Shown piece by piece: positions 9,807 through 19,509 of a stretch of DNA of 36,624 nucleotides. Under the pieces are notes generated by a model. It was not told the origin of the DNA, made no database searches, and worked only from the letters and a program-made list of their open reading frames with translations. Made by a program: the position numbers and the translations under genes. The stretch comes from a virus. Location: IMG/VR virus record IMGVR_UViG_3300045125_000087, positions 1-36,624 of that record; one strand, written 5' to 3'. Every line of letters starts with the position of its first letter. Within the stretch, counting starts at the first letter, position 1.

Positions 9807-10269
9807 GCGTCAACGACTCACCAACCACGATTGGCGACTCTTCTGGCCGTCCGAACTCGGTTGCAGTCGCAACTGTCGGTGAGCTGAGAATCGTGTGTTC
9901 GTGGTGGACAAGTTGCAGGCTCATCGACCCAAATGTGCCCAACTTTCAGATCGAGCCAGTCAGCATGAACATCATCGCAGACGAGAGCGGCACGAACGCT
10001 TTCTATCTGGATTTCCGAGTCCATGCAGTGACCAAAACGGAATACGACTACAGCGACAAGCCCACGCAGAAACTCATTCGTGCAACCCCGCAGAAGGGCG
10101 CGTTCCAATACGCGACAGATGCGGCCAGTGCCTTGAACAAATACGAGGCCACGGGAGCCGCGAACATCGTCATCATGTCGATCATCAACGGCGGAGTGGA
10201 CACGACCACGGGTATGTCCCACGCTACGGCAACCTTCCGCACCTATGTTGAGGGTGTTCGCAGATGGCT
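9803..10269 (+). CDS. tail-module protein, unknown
   Basis: GTG start in a GTGA overlap. Product: SVNDSPTTIGDSSGRPNSVA, VATVGELRIVC, then VSMNIIADESGTNAFYLDFR, VHAVTKTEYDYSDKPTQKLI, KGAFQYATDAASALNKYEAT and ANIVIMSIINGGVDTTTGMS. After a final shift it ends at a TGA (10267-10269) overlapping the next gene's ATG (10264). About 155 residues with mixed alpha/beta character. It sits between an appendage protein and the tape-measure-like gene, so it is probably virion-associated. Family not recognised. Confidence 0.5.
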
Positions 10270-11266
10270 GAGGATCTCGGCGAAATCACGATCAAGTTCG
10301 GAGATGACGAGGGCAGTAGACGGCCGGCTCAACCGACGCGAACGGATTCCAGAGCAGTTTCTGACTCGACCAAGGCGGCGATGTCCGGCATCTTGGCAAA
10401 CCTTCCCGCGATCACACGGGTGGCGCAGGCTGGCGTGCAGGGCTATGGACTTGGCGGCGTGGTAAGTGCCACAAGGATGGCGGCATCCGGATTGGCCGGG
10501 GCGGGGAAGCTGCGCAGCATCAATCCTGCGCCGGTGCTGGCTATCGCCGCAGGCGTCGGTGGGATTGCAGTGGCCGCATACGCCATCAAATCCTTTCGTG
10601 GGCAAGATCACGGATCGAATCAGCGAACTGGCGGCGGTCAGCGGCCCGATGGCGATGCAGGAGGCCATGACCAAACTCAGCGAGATGCGGAGGGATATGC
10701 GGGAGAGCCCAAGTGCTTGGCCCCATGTATATCCAAGTCTCGCAACTCGTGAACAAGATCAAAGACCTGCTCCAGCCACTTCCTGATGGCAGTTCGGGCG
10801 GCTCTGTTGTCCATCATCATTCCGATCTTGGAGAAGATCGCGGAACTGCTCACTGGACCTGTTCAACATGATCCCACAGATCGTGCAATTCCATGAACAA
10901 CTTGGCTGCAGCCATTCAAGCCTCTGGTGGCGTCGGTCAGGCCGCAGGAATCGCTGGTGCCGCTTTGCCTGGTTCCATGGCGGGACTGGAGCGCATCTTC
11001 GGAATCATGTCATGGCTGTTCCCGGCGAGTCAGACATCACACACCGCCAACACGCTCAGCCGCCATCGCCTCGACTCTTGCTCAGTTCTATCAGGCATTC
11101 CAGTCGCAGCAACCGCAGGGTGCCAACGGTTGGGCTCTTGAACACGCTCAACGCACTTGCTACCGGCGGCGTCATGGTTCAGCAACCAAACCTGCCCGCA
11201 CCCATCTTCGTCCCCGTGCGTAAGACGCCTTCCCGCCTTCGCAGGACATCGAGCCCGACGCCATGA
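10264..11266 (+). CDS. short tape-measure-like / tail interior protein
   Basis: Starts MAEDLGEITIKFGDD. Then follow a strongly Ala/Gly-rich hydrophobic helical stretch (GLGGVVSATRMAASGLAGAG; VLAIAAGVGGIAVAAYAIKS), helices (KITDRISELAAVSGPMAMQE; AMTKLSEMRRDMRE), a hydrophobic stretch near 10795-10860 and another Ala/Gly stretch (GGVGQAAGIAGAALPGSMAG). The Ala/Gly hydrophobic segments within a helical protein and the position resemble tape-measure proteins, but about 333 residues is very short for that role. Breaks near 10300, 10595, 10715, 10790, 10860 and 11015. It could instead be a tail-tip membrane-active protein. Confidence 0.45.
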
Positions 11267-13051
11267 AACTTCGATATACCACTCGCGGCACTACCGGGAC
11301 GAACGGCACCGCAATCACGCTGGAGAATGTTCGCCTCACGGGGTTCTCTTCGGAGAATCAATACGACGGCGACTCCTTCAACCGTTCGGGACGACGGGAA
11401 ACGATCACGGGGACGGCGATCATCTCAGGCAATCCGTTGACCAGCAGCACGGAGCCATAGATGTCATCCGGAACTCGTTGAATTCGCCGCGCGGGAAGTT
11501 GGAATTGCAATTCGACAGTGCGAACTGGCACTTGGTACACGCTAGTCGATGGTCGCGGTGCGGACAATAGCCAGACCCCATTTGATGCCCGCAACGGTCC
11601 CTTGCCGCATGTGACCGTGAGCAGGATTGAGGGCACGCATTCGGCAGCGGTCACCTTCGTAGCGTTCTCGTACACCTACTTCGGCTGCGGCGATACCCGC
11701 ATCCAGAAGTTTGAAATGTCGAGTGACTCAATCGCTAGACGAGGCTGGATTCATCACGATGACGCGATCCGGCTCGCTGAAGGTGTCGGCGGGTTACAGG
11801 CGAATTCTGCGATCTACATACCATCGTGCCACCACCGTCATCCTGGCCGCATATGGCGTCGATACGGGTTCCAGTCCCGACTTGTATCGCAACCTTGTGG
11901 CGGGCCGGCCCGCACCATTCTTCCGCCGAACGCGACAGGACTACACGCTGGATTCTTCGCTGACCACGTCTCGTTCACCATCGAAGATCGGATGGTGTTC
12001 CGGGAGCTGAGCGTATCCGGTGATGATGGGCGATGCGTCGTTCGGATACGAGCGATCTTTGGGAAGCTGGTGCCCAGATGCTTGGCACCAAGACCTTCTC
12101 GGCTCAGCTTGAGGGTGGGCCAGACACCCCGCCAAACGAACTGCTGAAGGTGGCTATTGAGGCTGCGTCTGCTCGCATCGACTTTGAAAATGGATCTGAT
12201 CCAGCCGATCAGTGCGAGAGAGCCGAACATCTACAGGCCGGAACAAGATTGACCTTGACGGTGACGGCGATGGGTCAAAGCAATACCCCCATCGACCTGT
12301 CTGTGGTTCGGCAGATGTTTACTGATCCGCACCCAGCCGGATCGACTGCGTAGTGTGTCTGCGTATGGATCTGGCGGTGTCTATGTCGATACGGTCAGCG
12401 GACTGAGCTGGGATTCTTGCCAGACCCCTACGGTCATCGCAAATGTCATCCAGAACAATCCCGATGACGAGGCTCCGCAAAGCACACTTACGGTTCTCGG
12501 CGTCAATCCAGATGCAGAGTTAGAAACGGCAGAAGGCACACCAATCACAGAAGGCACCGACATCGGGGTGCTCCAATCCTGAGAACTGCACGAGCCACCT
12601 CGATGGTTCTCAGAGTTCGACGACACGCAAGACAGCGGCATGCACTTCATTGAGGCCACGGGTGGAATCTTCCAGTCGGCCTATTCAGTTGCGGATGCCC
12701 GTCGTGATTGTGACGCAGACGGTTCGATACATTTCCAACACGCAAAGTGCAGCGGTGCCTTATCCGCAACTGGCGGACCCGTTCATCGTGTTGAATGAAA
12801 AGATCACGGTGAACAATGCCCCGCCGGATGTCACAGGCAAGCCGGTGTTTGCGGTGCTGGCTACGCGGCAGATTCAGGTGCAGACATCTTCCAGCCCCAA
12901 CATGACGAGCCCTAGCGACGATCTTCCACGGCGTGTCTGGTCACCCAATTCCGTGCCGCAGGCTCGTGGTCTGTATTCATCCAACAATACGATCAACGCA
13001 CGACAGTTGACCGATTCAGGTGAAGAAACCCAAACCGACTACATTGCCTGA
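11263..13051 (+). CDS. large tail-tip/baseplate protein
   Basis: ATGA start. Beta-rich throughout: MKLRYTTRGTTGTNGTAITL, ENVRLTGFSSENQYDGDSF, TWYTLVDGRGADNSQTPFDA, VTVSRIEGTHSAAVTFVAFS, RATTVILAAYGVDTGSSPDL, YTLDSSLTT, FTIEDRMVFREL, MLGTKTFSAQLEGGPDTPPN, LTVTAMGQSNTPIDLSVVRQ, then GGVYVDTVSGLSWDSCQTPT. One stop appears at 12580-12582. The sequence that follows (FSEFDDTQDSGMHFIEATGG, TQTVRYISNTQSAAVPYPQL, PFIVLNEKITVNNAPPDVTG) has no evident start, so it is treated here as the same gene ending at 13051; two genes remain possible. Likely a distal tail or baseplate structural protein, by position only. Confidence 0.5.
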
Positions 13052-13053
13052 CC

Positions 13054-13484
13054 ATGGGCCAGATCACGGGTCATATCCCGCTAGACGGCACGATAGCCGG
13101 GCATATCTGCAGCCGATCAGAGCAACCGGATGAAACGATTCGGCGTGCCGGAATCGACCCGGATGCGGTGAATGTTGCCACCACGCCGCTGATCGGTGCA
13201 TCGCGGACTGCGGAGATCGTGGTACTGGCTTTGATGCAGCCCGCAGCGCGACGGGATTTCGTGCGTTCTCCGATGGCGTTGCCAAAGACATCCTAAACAA
13301 TTCGGCGACTGCTGGTTTTGCGGTTCATCCGTGGGAGCCAGCGGCCGGATCTGGTGGTGGTTCCGGCACGGGCACGGGAGCACAGCCGGGGCCAGTGACC
13401 GGCCCTGACATCACAGATGTTCCCGTAGCTGACGGCCCACCTCCAGACATTGATGAAGCGCCCAGCGCGGCCCGCAGGAGATAA
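13054..13484 (+). CDS. tail-tip protein with Gly/Pro linker
   Basis: Begins MGQITGHIPLDGTIAGHI two bases after the previous stop. After frame changes near 13110, 13190 and 13270 it continues as FSDGVAKDILNNSATAGFAV, then a low-complexity linker (GSGGGSGTGTGAQPGPVTGP and an Asp/Pro-rich stretch) to TAA 13482-13484. A flexible linker between folded parts suits a tail-tip or fibre-anchor protein. It may be the N-terminal part of the next gene if the stop is an artefact. Confidence 0.42.
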
Positions 13485-13504
13485 AGCGGAGCAGGCGATC
13501 CCGT

Positions 13505-14814
13505 GTAGAAGATCATCTGCGTCCGCAACACAGCCGCCGCACCTGCAACGCTGCAGAAAATGACGCTCGGGCGGCAGTTGCTCTGGGGCACGCTTACCAT
13601 CGTGAGCGCTCGGGAACTGCTGGCAGCGTCGGTGCTGGGAACGGATATATCCAGGCCGATCCTGGCAATCCAAACGCTGGCGGATCTCTGTTCGTACTCA
13701 CCTTCGCAGATGCGAGAACGAGGCTCAACGGCCAGACCGTCTGGAGCATGGATACGGTCGGCCAGAAGGGCGAGACACGCGACCAGTGGAACATGATCGC
13801 GGACAATCCGCTGCACTTGGTGGCATCGACCGTCAACGGCATCGACCTATCAGCTGCGCCGCCGGTGTCTGGTCCTGTCTATCGCGGCACGGGAACGATG
13901 ACGGTTTCCGCCATGAACGGCATTCCTGCTCCAAGCTGCGTGGCAGACGGAAAACCTGCTACTCCGCGAAGGAAATCATCGACGCTTATGTATCGCAGAT
14001 CGGAAACACCTTCCTAGATCGCGGCGGCATCACATACACATATCAGGCCGTGGCTTTAGCAGCCGGAGAAGAAGGGCGACATGCTCAACCTCGACCTGCG
14101 TGGCCGAACGATTGGCGAGGCGCTGGACGAGGTGGCCGGCCGGATCGGTTGCGTGTGGGTGTGGAACCGATATGCCTCGCAACTGATTCTCAGGCCGAAC
14201 GACTACGGAATCACCGGCGGTTCGGCGTCGCCATCAAATGTCCCTTTGTGGATCTTCTGGAACGGGCCGTTCCGAACCGGCGGCGGGTTCAATCAAGCTT
14301 CACGAACGATCTGCCAGGTCGATGGGCTACAGTGCATCCTGTCCGGTATGTGAGCGTCTACGGACGGTCTGATGAAGATGCCGTGTATGTCGATTGGCGG
14401 TCTATGGCGACACCGGAGGGCACGCGGCACATCGACATCGCATCTTCGGATCGACCGCCCCTCTGGTATCAGATCGGAGTGGTACAGGCCGCACGCAGTT
14501 CGTGGGCGACCATGTTCCCGTGCGTACTACGGATTCGAGGGATCAAAGAACACGCTGCCGATTGGCAATGTGGCGTCATCTGCTGGCTGGAACATCTGGA
14601 ACGAGAGGAAGCCGACTACCACGACAACAGCATCACTCTGGTGGGCCAGTCCTGGGCCGTGTCTTTGGCCGAAAGTGCCTCCACGATTGAGCAGCGATAT
14701 GTGAACACCCGGCGACTGATCGACGGCGAGGTGGTGCTTGGCCGCATGCCGGCATATGGCCTAACGCAGCTCGATGATGAACGAGTCTCCGTGTCCGGGC
14801 CTTCAATGGGATGA
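13505..14814 (+). CDS. tail hub-like protein with STN/N0-like segment
   Basis: Frames rebuild to KIICVRNTAAAPATLQKMTL, GAGNGYIQADPGNPNAGGSL, LTFADARTRLNGQTVWSMDT, GTMTVSAMNGIPAPS, AKEIIDAYVSQIGNTFLDRG, then LDLRGRTIGEALDEVAGRIG plus CVWVWNRY (14087-14175). This last part resembles the secretin/TonB short N-terminal fold ('v.l.l...tl.eaL..l....g....') and its use in phage tail hubs. The end reads VSVYGRSDED,DYHDNSITLVGQSWAVSLAE and GEVVLGRMPAYGLTQLD. Breaks near 13615, 13745, 13940, 14060, 14260, 14350, 14480 and 14560. Stop at 14812-14814 as seen, but a shift near 14775 would end it at the next gene's start. Confidence 0.45.
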
Positions 14815-15325
14815 GGTGCGTTTCGGAATGGGCGGTCAGCCGTTGCAGTATCGCCTCTGGGGCAGCAACACGGACACGCTGATCTTCCCGCATCTTGTGC
14901 AACCGAGCAGGGTGAAGGCGTTGGGCTTGGGCTCGTCGTATCAGCGCCAACGGGTATGTGAACCTCCAGCGGCTTGAAAAGCGGCAGGGCATCGTGCGGA
15001 CCTTCCTCGCGGATGTTCAAGCAGCAGACGGCCTTGAGCGGGATACGACTTCAAGCGATCCTCATGTCTGGCTGTATGCGTTCAAAGAGGTGGTGCCGAA
15101 CAATCTGGCGGACGGTTCATTCTTGAAGGGCAACCCGTGGGGTGAAAGCAACCTCGCGGCGGAAGTGACGGGCGTTGAACTTGTGCGAGTTGGCGGGTGG
15201 CGGCTTGACCGTAGCCCAACACGCCAACCACGAATTTCGATGGCGGCACACTGCGATATAACCCGACCGGCTCTCAGGTGAAGACAGCGCGAGCCGTCGG
15301 TGCGTGGCATCTGTCCGTGTTATGA
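14774..15325 (+). CDS. tail-tip protein, unknown
   Basis: Starts MMNESPCPGLQWDEVRFG, then QPLQYRLWGSNTDTLIFPHL, VQPSRVKALGLGSS, ISANGYVNLQRLEKRQGIVR, SDPHVWLYAFKEVVPNNLAD, GESNLAAEVTGVELVRVGG and, after a change near 15195, VKTARAVGAWHLSVL with a stop at 15323-15325 in an ATGA overlap. Roughly 180 residues. Order suggests a tail-tip subunit. No family was recognised. Confidence 0.5.
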
Positions 15326-15588
15326 ATACATCACGCCGTCCGGCATGACCGTGTATTTCATCGCCCAGAATCCTGGCGTGCAGGTCATCTGCTCCCGGAA
15401 GCACCACGCCGTTGCTGGGCACTGGGTGGCAGAACAGCGGGGCCAGTGGTTCGGCGTTTGCCGACAGCGTGCCTCTTGCTGGTATCGTTTCGGAGCAGCC
15501 GGTGGCGGATCGGAATGTTCCGATTGCCAGCGAGCTCGATGGAGCAGGCACCATGAGCTCAGAGTTTGCTGTTGAGGAATGGCGTTGA
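15322..15588 (+). CDS. small beta-rich virion protein, unknown
   Basis: ATGA start; product MNTS..PSGMTVYFIAQNPG, VQVI, then APGSTTPLLGTGWQNSGASG, SAFADSVPLAGIVSEQPVAD and GAGTMSSEFAVEEWR with a stop at 15586-15588, about 88 residues. The stop lies within the next gene's first codons (ATG 15579). Gly/Ser/Ala-rich beta composition is typical of exposed virion proteins. Breaks near 15340 and 15395. Confidence 0.48.
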
Positions 15589-15873
15589 CCACGGACGAGG
15601 CTCCGCTGCTGATTGCGGCGGGCTCGTCTTACTCTTCCGTCGCATCACAATCTGCAACCAGAACAACAGCACCGTGCATGTGTTCCTCGCGGTCACGGCT
15701 GGACGGGCTTTCGCGGAGAAGGTGACTGGGTGCTGTACCGCTATGACATCACGGGCTATGGCATCGTCACTATCGACAATCTGCTGGTGCCAGACGGTCA
15801 CGAGTTGCGGGGCTACGCTGGCGCGGCGTCCTCGCTGTCGATTGTCGGCTCTGGCATTACTGAGGCGGTCTAG
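15579..15873 (+). CDS. small virion-like protein, unknown
   Basis: Starts MALTTDEAPLLIAAGSSYS, then ITICNQNNSTVHVFLAVTAG, WVLYRYDITGYGIVTIDNLL and VPDGHELRGYAGAASSLSIV, stop at 15871-15873; about 98 residues after corrections near 15645 and 15705. Compact 'N.s...v.v.l' beta patterns ending with 'a.........l.v.v.G.e' occur in small phage tail-fibre or decoration subunits. No motif allows a firm family. Confidence 0.52.
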
Positions 15874-15875
15874 TC

Positions 15876-16640
15876 ATGTCCCAGGTCATCGCTGGATGCT
15901 GTTGCACGCCAGCCTCTCCTCAGACTTGCACGCTTCCATGCAATGATCCGAACATTACTCCGCCGCGCATTTTCGTGCAGGTCGGACATCTCAGAATTGG
16001 TCCGGGTTATTCTGAAGAATACTGTATCAATCCGCTAGTGGCATATCCCATGCCAATCAGCCAAATTGAATTGGCACTTGTGCGAGAAGCATGCAACGGG
16101 ACACGCAGTTGGCAGTATGTGGGTACGCCGATCAAAGTTGCCACCCAATCCGGATCGGTCCTTTGTGTCCCTGCTTTTGGTTCTGTCGATCTCTTGATAC
16201 CTATTTAGCCGCAAGCGTGCAACAAGAGTGCGGCATCGGGGCTGCAAACGAGTTCAACCACTGGACCTTGAACATCACCACAATTCAACAATGGAAAGCC
16301 GATCCGGTCGGTTGTGGAGTTGGTCGATTCAGGTGCGACATGAGGCCGAAAGACCTGCTTTCAAACCCTTGTCCAAGTTCCATTCGGACCAGATGTGCGA
16401 GACTTGTTTGATGGACTTGCTGCGTGCCAAGAACTTCCAGATGCCAGTTGGTTCCTTGATCCAGTGAGCTGCCGCCCGACCTCGAGTGATGGAAGATACG
16501 GTCGCATCTATGGGGTTCATAGTCGCTGGGCCTATGACCCGACTCCAACGCCCAACTGTGACCCTCGCGGCCAGTACTTCTACACCCGTGGCGATCCAGC
16601 AGAGGGTTGGCCGATTGAAACCATCACGGTGACTGGATGA
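15876..16640 (+). CDS. cysteine-rich structural protein, unknown
   Basis: Starts MSQVIAGCCCTPASPQTC with six cysteines in the first 23 residues (three adjacent), then IFVQVGHLRIGPGYSEEYCI, SQIELALVREACNGTRSWQY and VGTPIKVATQSGSVLCVPAF. A stop appears at 16206-16208, but further frames continue naturally: QECGIGAANEFNHWTLNITT, GRYGRIYGVHSRWAYDPTPT and FYTRGDPAEGWPIETITVTG to TGA 16640. It may be one protein of about 250 residues or two. The cysteines suggest disulfides or metal binding. Confidence 0.48.
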
Positions 16641-16908
16641 CGGCGCCAGAGTTGCTCAGGTGCGCTTCTATACCGGCGTCTGCAATCTGTTGCGGACCGG
16701 GCCAAAACATGGGCAGCAGCAGCCCGTGAAAATGACGCAAGCAATTTGCGAACCGGAAAGCGACATGAGCCGGAGGAGGCTGGACATCTGCCGAGCCTGC
16801 GACAAGTGGAACGGCTCGACTTGCTCCATCTGCGGGTGTTTCACGGCCCTGAAGGTGCGGCTGAAGGCCGAGGCTTGTCCTATCGGAAAGTGGCCTGCCG
16901 AGGAGTAA
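16637..16908 (+). CDS. small zinc-ribbon-like phage protein
   Basis: ATGA start overlapping the previous stop. The C-terminal half is clear: MSRRRLDICRACDKWNG followed by STCSICGCFTALKVRLKAEA and CPIGKW (16766-16900). The spacing C-x2-C-x7-C-x2-C-x-C plus a later Cys before PIGKW is that of a small Cys-rich protein common next to tail genes in many phages. A Zn-ribbon is likely. The N-terminal part needs one or two indels. Confidence 0.68.
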
Positions 16909-16917
16909 GATGCCCTC

Positions 16918-18287
16918 ATGGCATGGAGCAGCAGCGATTTCTCGACCCGATTGGGCAAACTGTTCGGGTATCAGAACAGCGTCAAGACGCAGGTGAGCGC
17001 TCTTTACAACGCGAACCTGACCAGCATCTTCACCACTTTCGCCTCGACCAGTGACCGTGCGAGCGTTGGCAATCTAGCCGACTTGAGCATTCCGGAACGC
17101 GGCCTTCCGAGCAGCATTGGAAGCAACACTTACGGATATGAATACCAGCATCCAATCCTTCGTCGTGGACTACGTTCGCCGGGAGACTGGCGTGTACGAC
17201 GGCACGGTGCCCACGGCCCTGCGGGAAGTGTTCTCGCAGTTGACTGCGGCCAGCGACACCTATCGCTCAGTCGGAACCAGCAGCATTTCCTCTCGGCCAC
17301 GGCTGGCAATCAGGGCAACGGCACTGCATGCTGGTGCGTGGGTATCGCCCGGCATCTTTCGACTGTGTTCCTCCAGGAGATGTTCACGGAGTCCATCGGC
17401 CTTCGGTGCATTGAAGGAGGCACCGTTGGCAACTTCGGACAGGGCAATTTCCAGTTGACCGGCGTGGCCTCATTGCCGAGCAACAACACCGAATGGCCGT
17501 CCGGTTCAGACACGAGCCTGCAGGTTCAGGCGACGAGTGCGGCCGTCACGGCTAGCGTCGGCACTCCCGGCGTCAGCGCTGCTGGCGAACGGAGACTTCG
17601 AGAGTTGGACGAGCAACACCCACGAGGGCTGGACGATTGTCACAGGCACGGCTGGCACGCAGGTGCTTCGCGGCACGACGCCGGCCCGTGGCTCGTACTC
17701 GCTCCAGTTCACCGGCGACGGTGCGACCCTCACCCGTATCCGCCAGCAGATTGCATCCGCCAGTGGTGCCCCCACGCAGGTGTCCGCTGAGGCTGACTAC
17801 GCCCTCGATTCTGTACGCCCGCGTTGGTGCGGCCACTACCGGCACGGTGGTGGTGGCACTGCGAGATGCGTCGGGCACCACCGTGGGCTCGGCGGTCACG
17901 CTGAACCTCGCCAGCCTGACCACCTCCTACGCGATCAGCAGCGCGACCTCAGCATCGCCAAGTCAGCACTGCCGACCACGCTCGTACCGTCGACATCTAC
18001 AGCACGACGGCGATTGCGAACACGGGCATCCTCTACATTGACGAAGTGGTGCTGGCCCCGATGACGCAGATGTATCCCGGATCGGTTGGTCCCAGCATTC
18101 TGATCTATCCTGGCTCCACGGATCTGGGCGGTAGGGGACCGAGGGACCATAGCGTGACCAGCGACGGCAGCACCAACGGCCTTGTTTATGAAGGGGCTTT
18201 CAGCGGTGGCTGCAACCTGAGCGATACGGCATCTATCTGCCTGTGTCTGCCACCCCGACGATTTCTGACACCCTCGTGACCGTCTAA
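16918..18287 (+). CDS. modular virion appendage protein B (paralogue of A)
   Basis: Starts MAWSSSDFSTRLGKLFGYQN after GAGGAG. Order of parts: N-terminal LGKLFG helix; helical TLTDMNTSIQSFVVDYVRRE and LREVFSQLTAASDTYRSVG; a Cys-containing domain TESIGLRCIEGGTVGNFGQG, NFQLTGV, WPSGSDTSLQV; then NGDFESWTSNTHEGWTIVTG, SYSLQFTGDGATLTRIRQQI, ARVGAATTGTVVVALRDASG and LYIDEVVLAPMTQMYPGSVG, a carbohydrate-binding-like jelly roll; last GIYLPVSATPTISDTLVTV. Stop TAA 18285-18287 abuts the minus-strand gene. Breaks near 17060, 17150, 17280, 17575, 17635, 17815, 17960, 18130 and 18200. Likely a receptor-binding or glycan-binding fibre. Confidence 0.62.
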
Positions 18288-18572
18288 CGGACGCGGTTGG
18301 ATCTTCGCCCGGCGCTCCCGGCGGCGACCCTTGTTGGGGTCGGCGTCCGTGCCGCGTCGTGGCCTCAGGCAATGCTTGACCCCGAGGATGTTTCGGAGTT
18401 CATCACCGAACAGGCAGTCGCCGAATCGGGTGAGATTGAGGATGACCACGAGGCAGTCACGAGCGGCCTCGACATCGCCAGCGAGGCCGGCGAGCCCGGC
18501 ATCGCGGAGATCCCACGCTACATCTTGCAGCGCGTCTAGTTGGTTGATGGGTTGCGGTGGCTTCCTTGCCAT
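18284..18572 (-). CDS. small minus-strand protein, unknown
   Basis: Starts MARKPPQPINQLDALQDVAW, then DLRDAGLAGLAGDVEAARDC, LVVILNLTRFG and FGDELRNILGV. A one-base change near 18360 gives a Thr/Pro/Arg/Ser-rich tail ending at TAG on bases 18286-18284. That stop overlaps the TAA of the convergent appendage gene. About 95 residues. It is the last gene of the minus-strand set. Function unknown. Confidence 0.5.
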
Positions 18573-18603
18573 GCGCGGAAGCGTATCACCTAGAAAGGAA
18601 AGA

Positions 18604-18629
18604 CCCCCGCCATCCGAGGACAGCGGGGG
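18604..18629 (-). terminator. hairpin between minus-strand genes
   Basis: CCCCCGC (18604-18610) and GCGGGGG (18623-18629) form a perfect 7-bp GC stem with a 12-base loop. Read on the minus strand it is followed by TCTTTCCTTTC, a pyrimidine run like an intrinsic terminator. It lies in the 112-base gap between two minus-strand genes and could partly terminate the operon before its last gene. Confidence 0.5.
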
Positions 18630-18684
18630 CCGAGACACCACAACGCGAGGCACAGTAGCGGGGGGCGGCCCCGCGTTGCGATAG

Positions 18685-19178
18685 TTATGCCCGGTCGCCC
18701 CAGATGTCGAACAGGGCAGCGTCACGGTGCCAACGAGGAAGCCATTTCCGGCCAGACCACCAGCGTTGGTTCCCATCGGCGTCGATCTTCACCACGCAGA
18801 AACGCAGGTCGCCTGCGGTGCGACATCCACGGGCCTGCAGATCATCCTCCAACTGGATCGCCTTCTGGATCGGCGGATCGGCCCACGAGACAGCCCGGCG
18901 AACCTCCCGTTCCGCATCCTCAATGGGCTGGACGCTAAGGCTGTAGACCGATCCGTGTTCCGTTTCTCCCATCATCACGAACGCGACATGCGTCGCATCG
19001 TCGGGCAACGGGAGCGGGTAGTACGGGATGCGTGCGGCCTGCCGAGGCTCCGGCAGGCAGTACCCCGACCGGCGTGGTGCGAGAGCCCGGCAGAGGCCCG
19101 GCCGGCCCGTGGCACCAGCGTGACAGCACAGAGGAACCCGAGGGCGAGCAGGATGCCAGCGAGGAGGATGTCAGTCAT
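18685..19178 (-). CDS. membrane-anchored small protein, unknown
   Basis: Starts MTDILLAGILLALGFLCAVT, an N-terminal hydrophobic segment (about residues 4-21) with the first charges after it. After one frame change near 19060 it reads LPEPRQAARIPYYPLPLPDD, then ATHVAFVMMGETEHGSVYSL, EREVRRAVSWADPPIQKAIQ, CRTAGDLRFCVVKIDADGNQ and RWWSGRKWLPRWHRDAALFD to TAA. Probable N-in/C-out membrane anchor with a soluble domain of about 130 residues. The start is inside the end of the upstream gene. Role unknown; lysis or superinfection control are possibilities without direct evidence. Confidence 0.55.
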
Positions 19179-19509
19179 TCTCCACCCCAGCCTCGCCTCG
19201 ACGGACAGCAGCAGTTCCTTGGCGGACTGTAGCGGCTCCTCGCTGCGTGGGTGCGAGCTTTCCGCCAAGAGCGGCGTCTGCGTCGGCTTGGACTGGCAGC
19301 GGATGACATGCTCGCGGATGACGCCCCGGCACCGAGCGAGGATGCGGCACACACACTCCTCTTCGTCTGCGGCGTTGGCGGCTGCGGTTCGGAGAGCGTT
19401 CAGCGTCACCATGCTGACCTCCTGCATGCCCGCTGCCGCAGCAGTCCGAAACAGACGGGATGGTGCTGACGAGATCCGCGATGGTTTGGACAGGAGTCAC
19501 GGCCAGCAT
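19171..19509 (-). CDS. small protein, unknown
   Basis: Starts MLAVTPVQTIADLVSTIPSV. The frame from this start stays open to the stop at 19171-19173, but its middle is Arg/Pro/His-rich. A second frame from about 19445 to 19190 reads more like protein: MVTLNALRTAAANAADEEEC, VCRILARCRGVIREHVIRC, QSAKELLLSVEARLG. Two compensating indels, one in the GGGG near 19190, would join start, middle and end. About 112 residues. The ATG overlaps the previous stop and the stop overlaps the next start. Confidence 0.42.
   Translation of the reverse strand: MLAVTPVQTIADLVSTIPSVSDCCGSGHAGGQHGDAERSPNRSRQRRRRRGVCVPHPRSVPGRHPRACHPLPVQADADAALGGKLAPTQRGAATVRQGTAAVRRGEAGVEND

Noticed and set aside
4971-18182. Shared string GGCAGCACCAACGGCC near 4974 and 18167
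   Set aside because: Encodes DGSTNG in two unrelated beta-rich proteins; a short chance match in similar-composition coding DNA.
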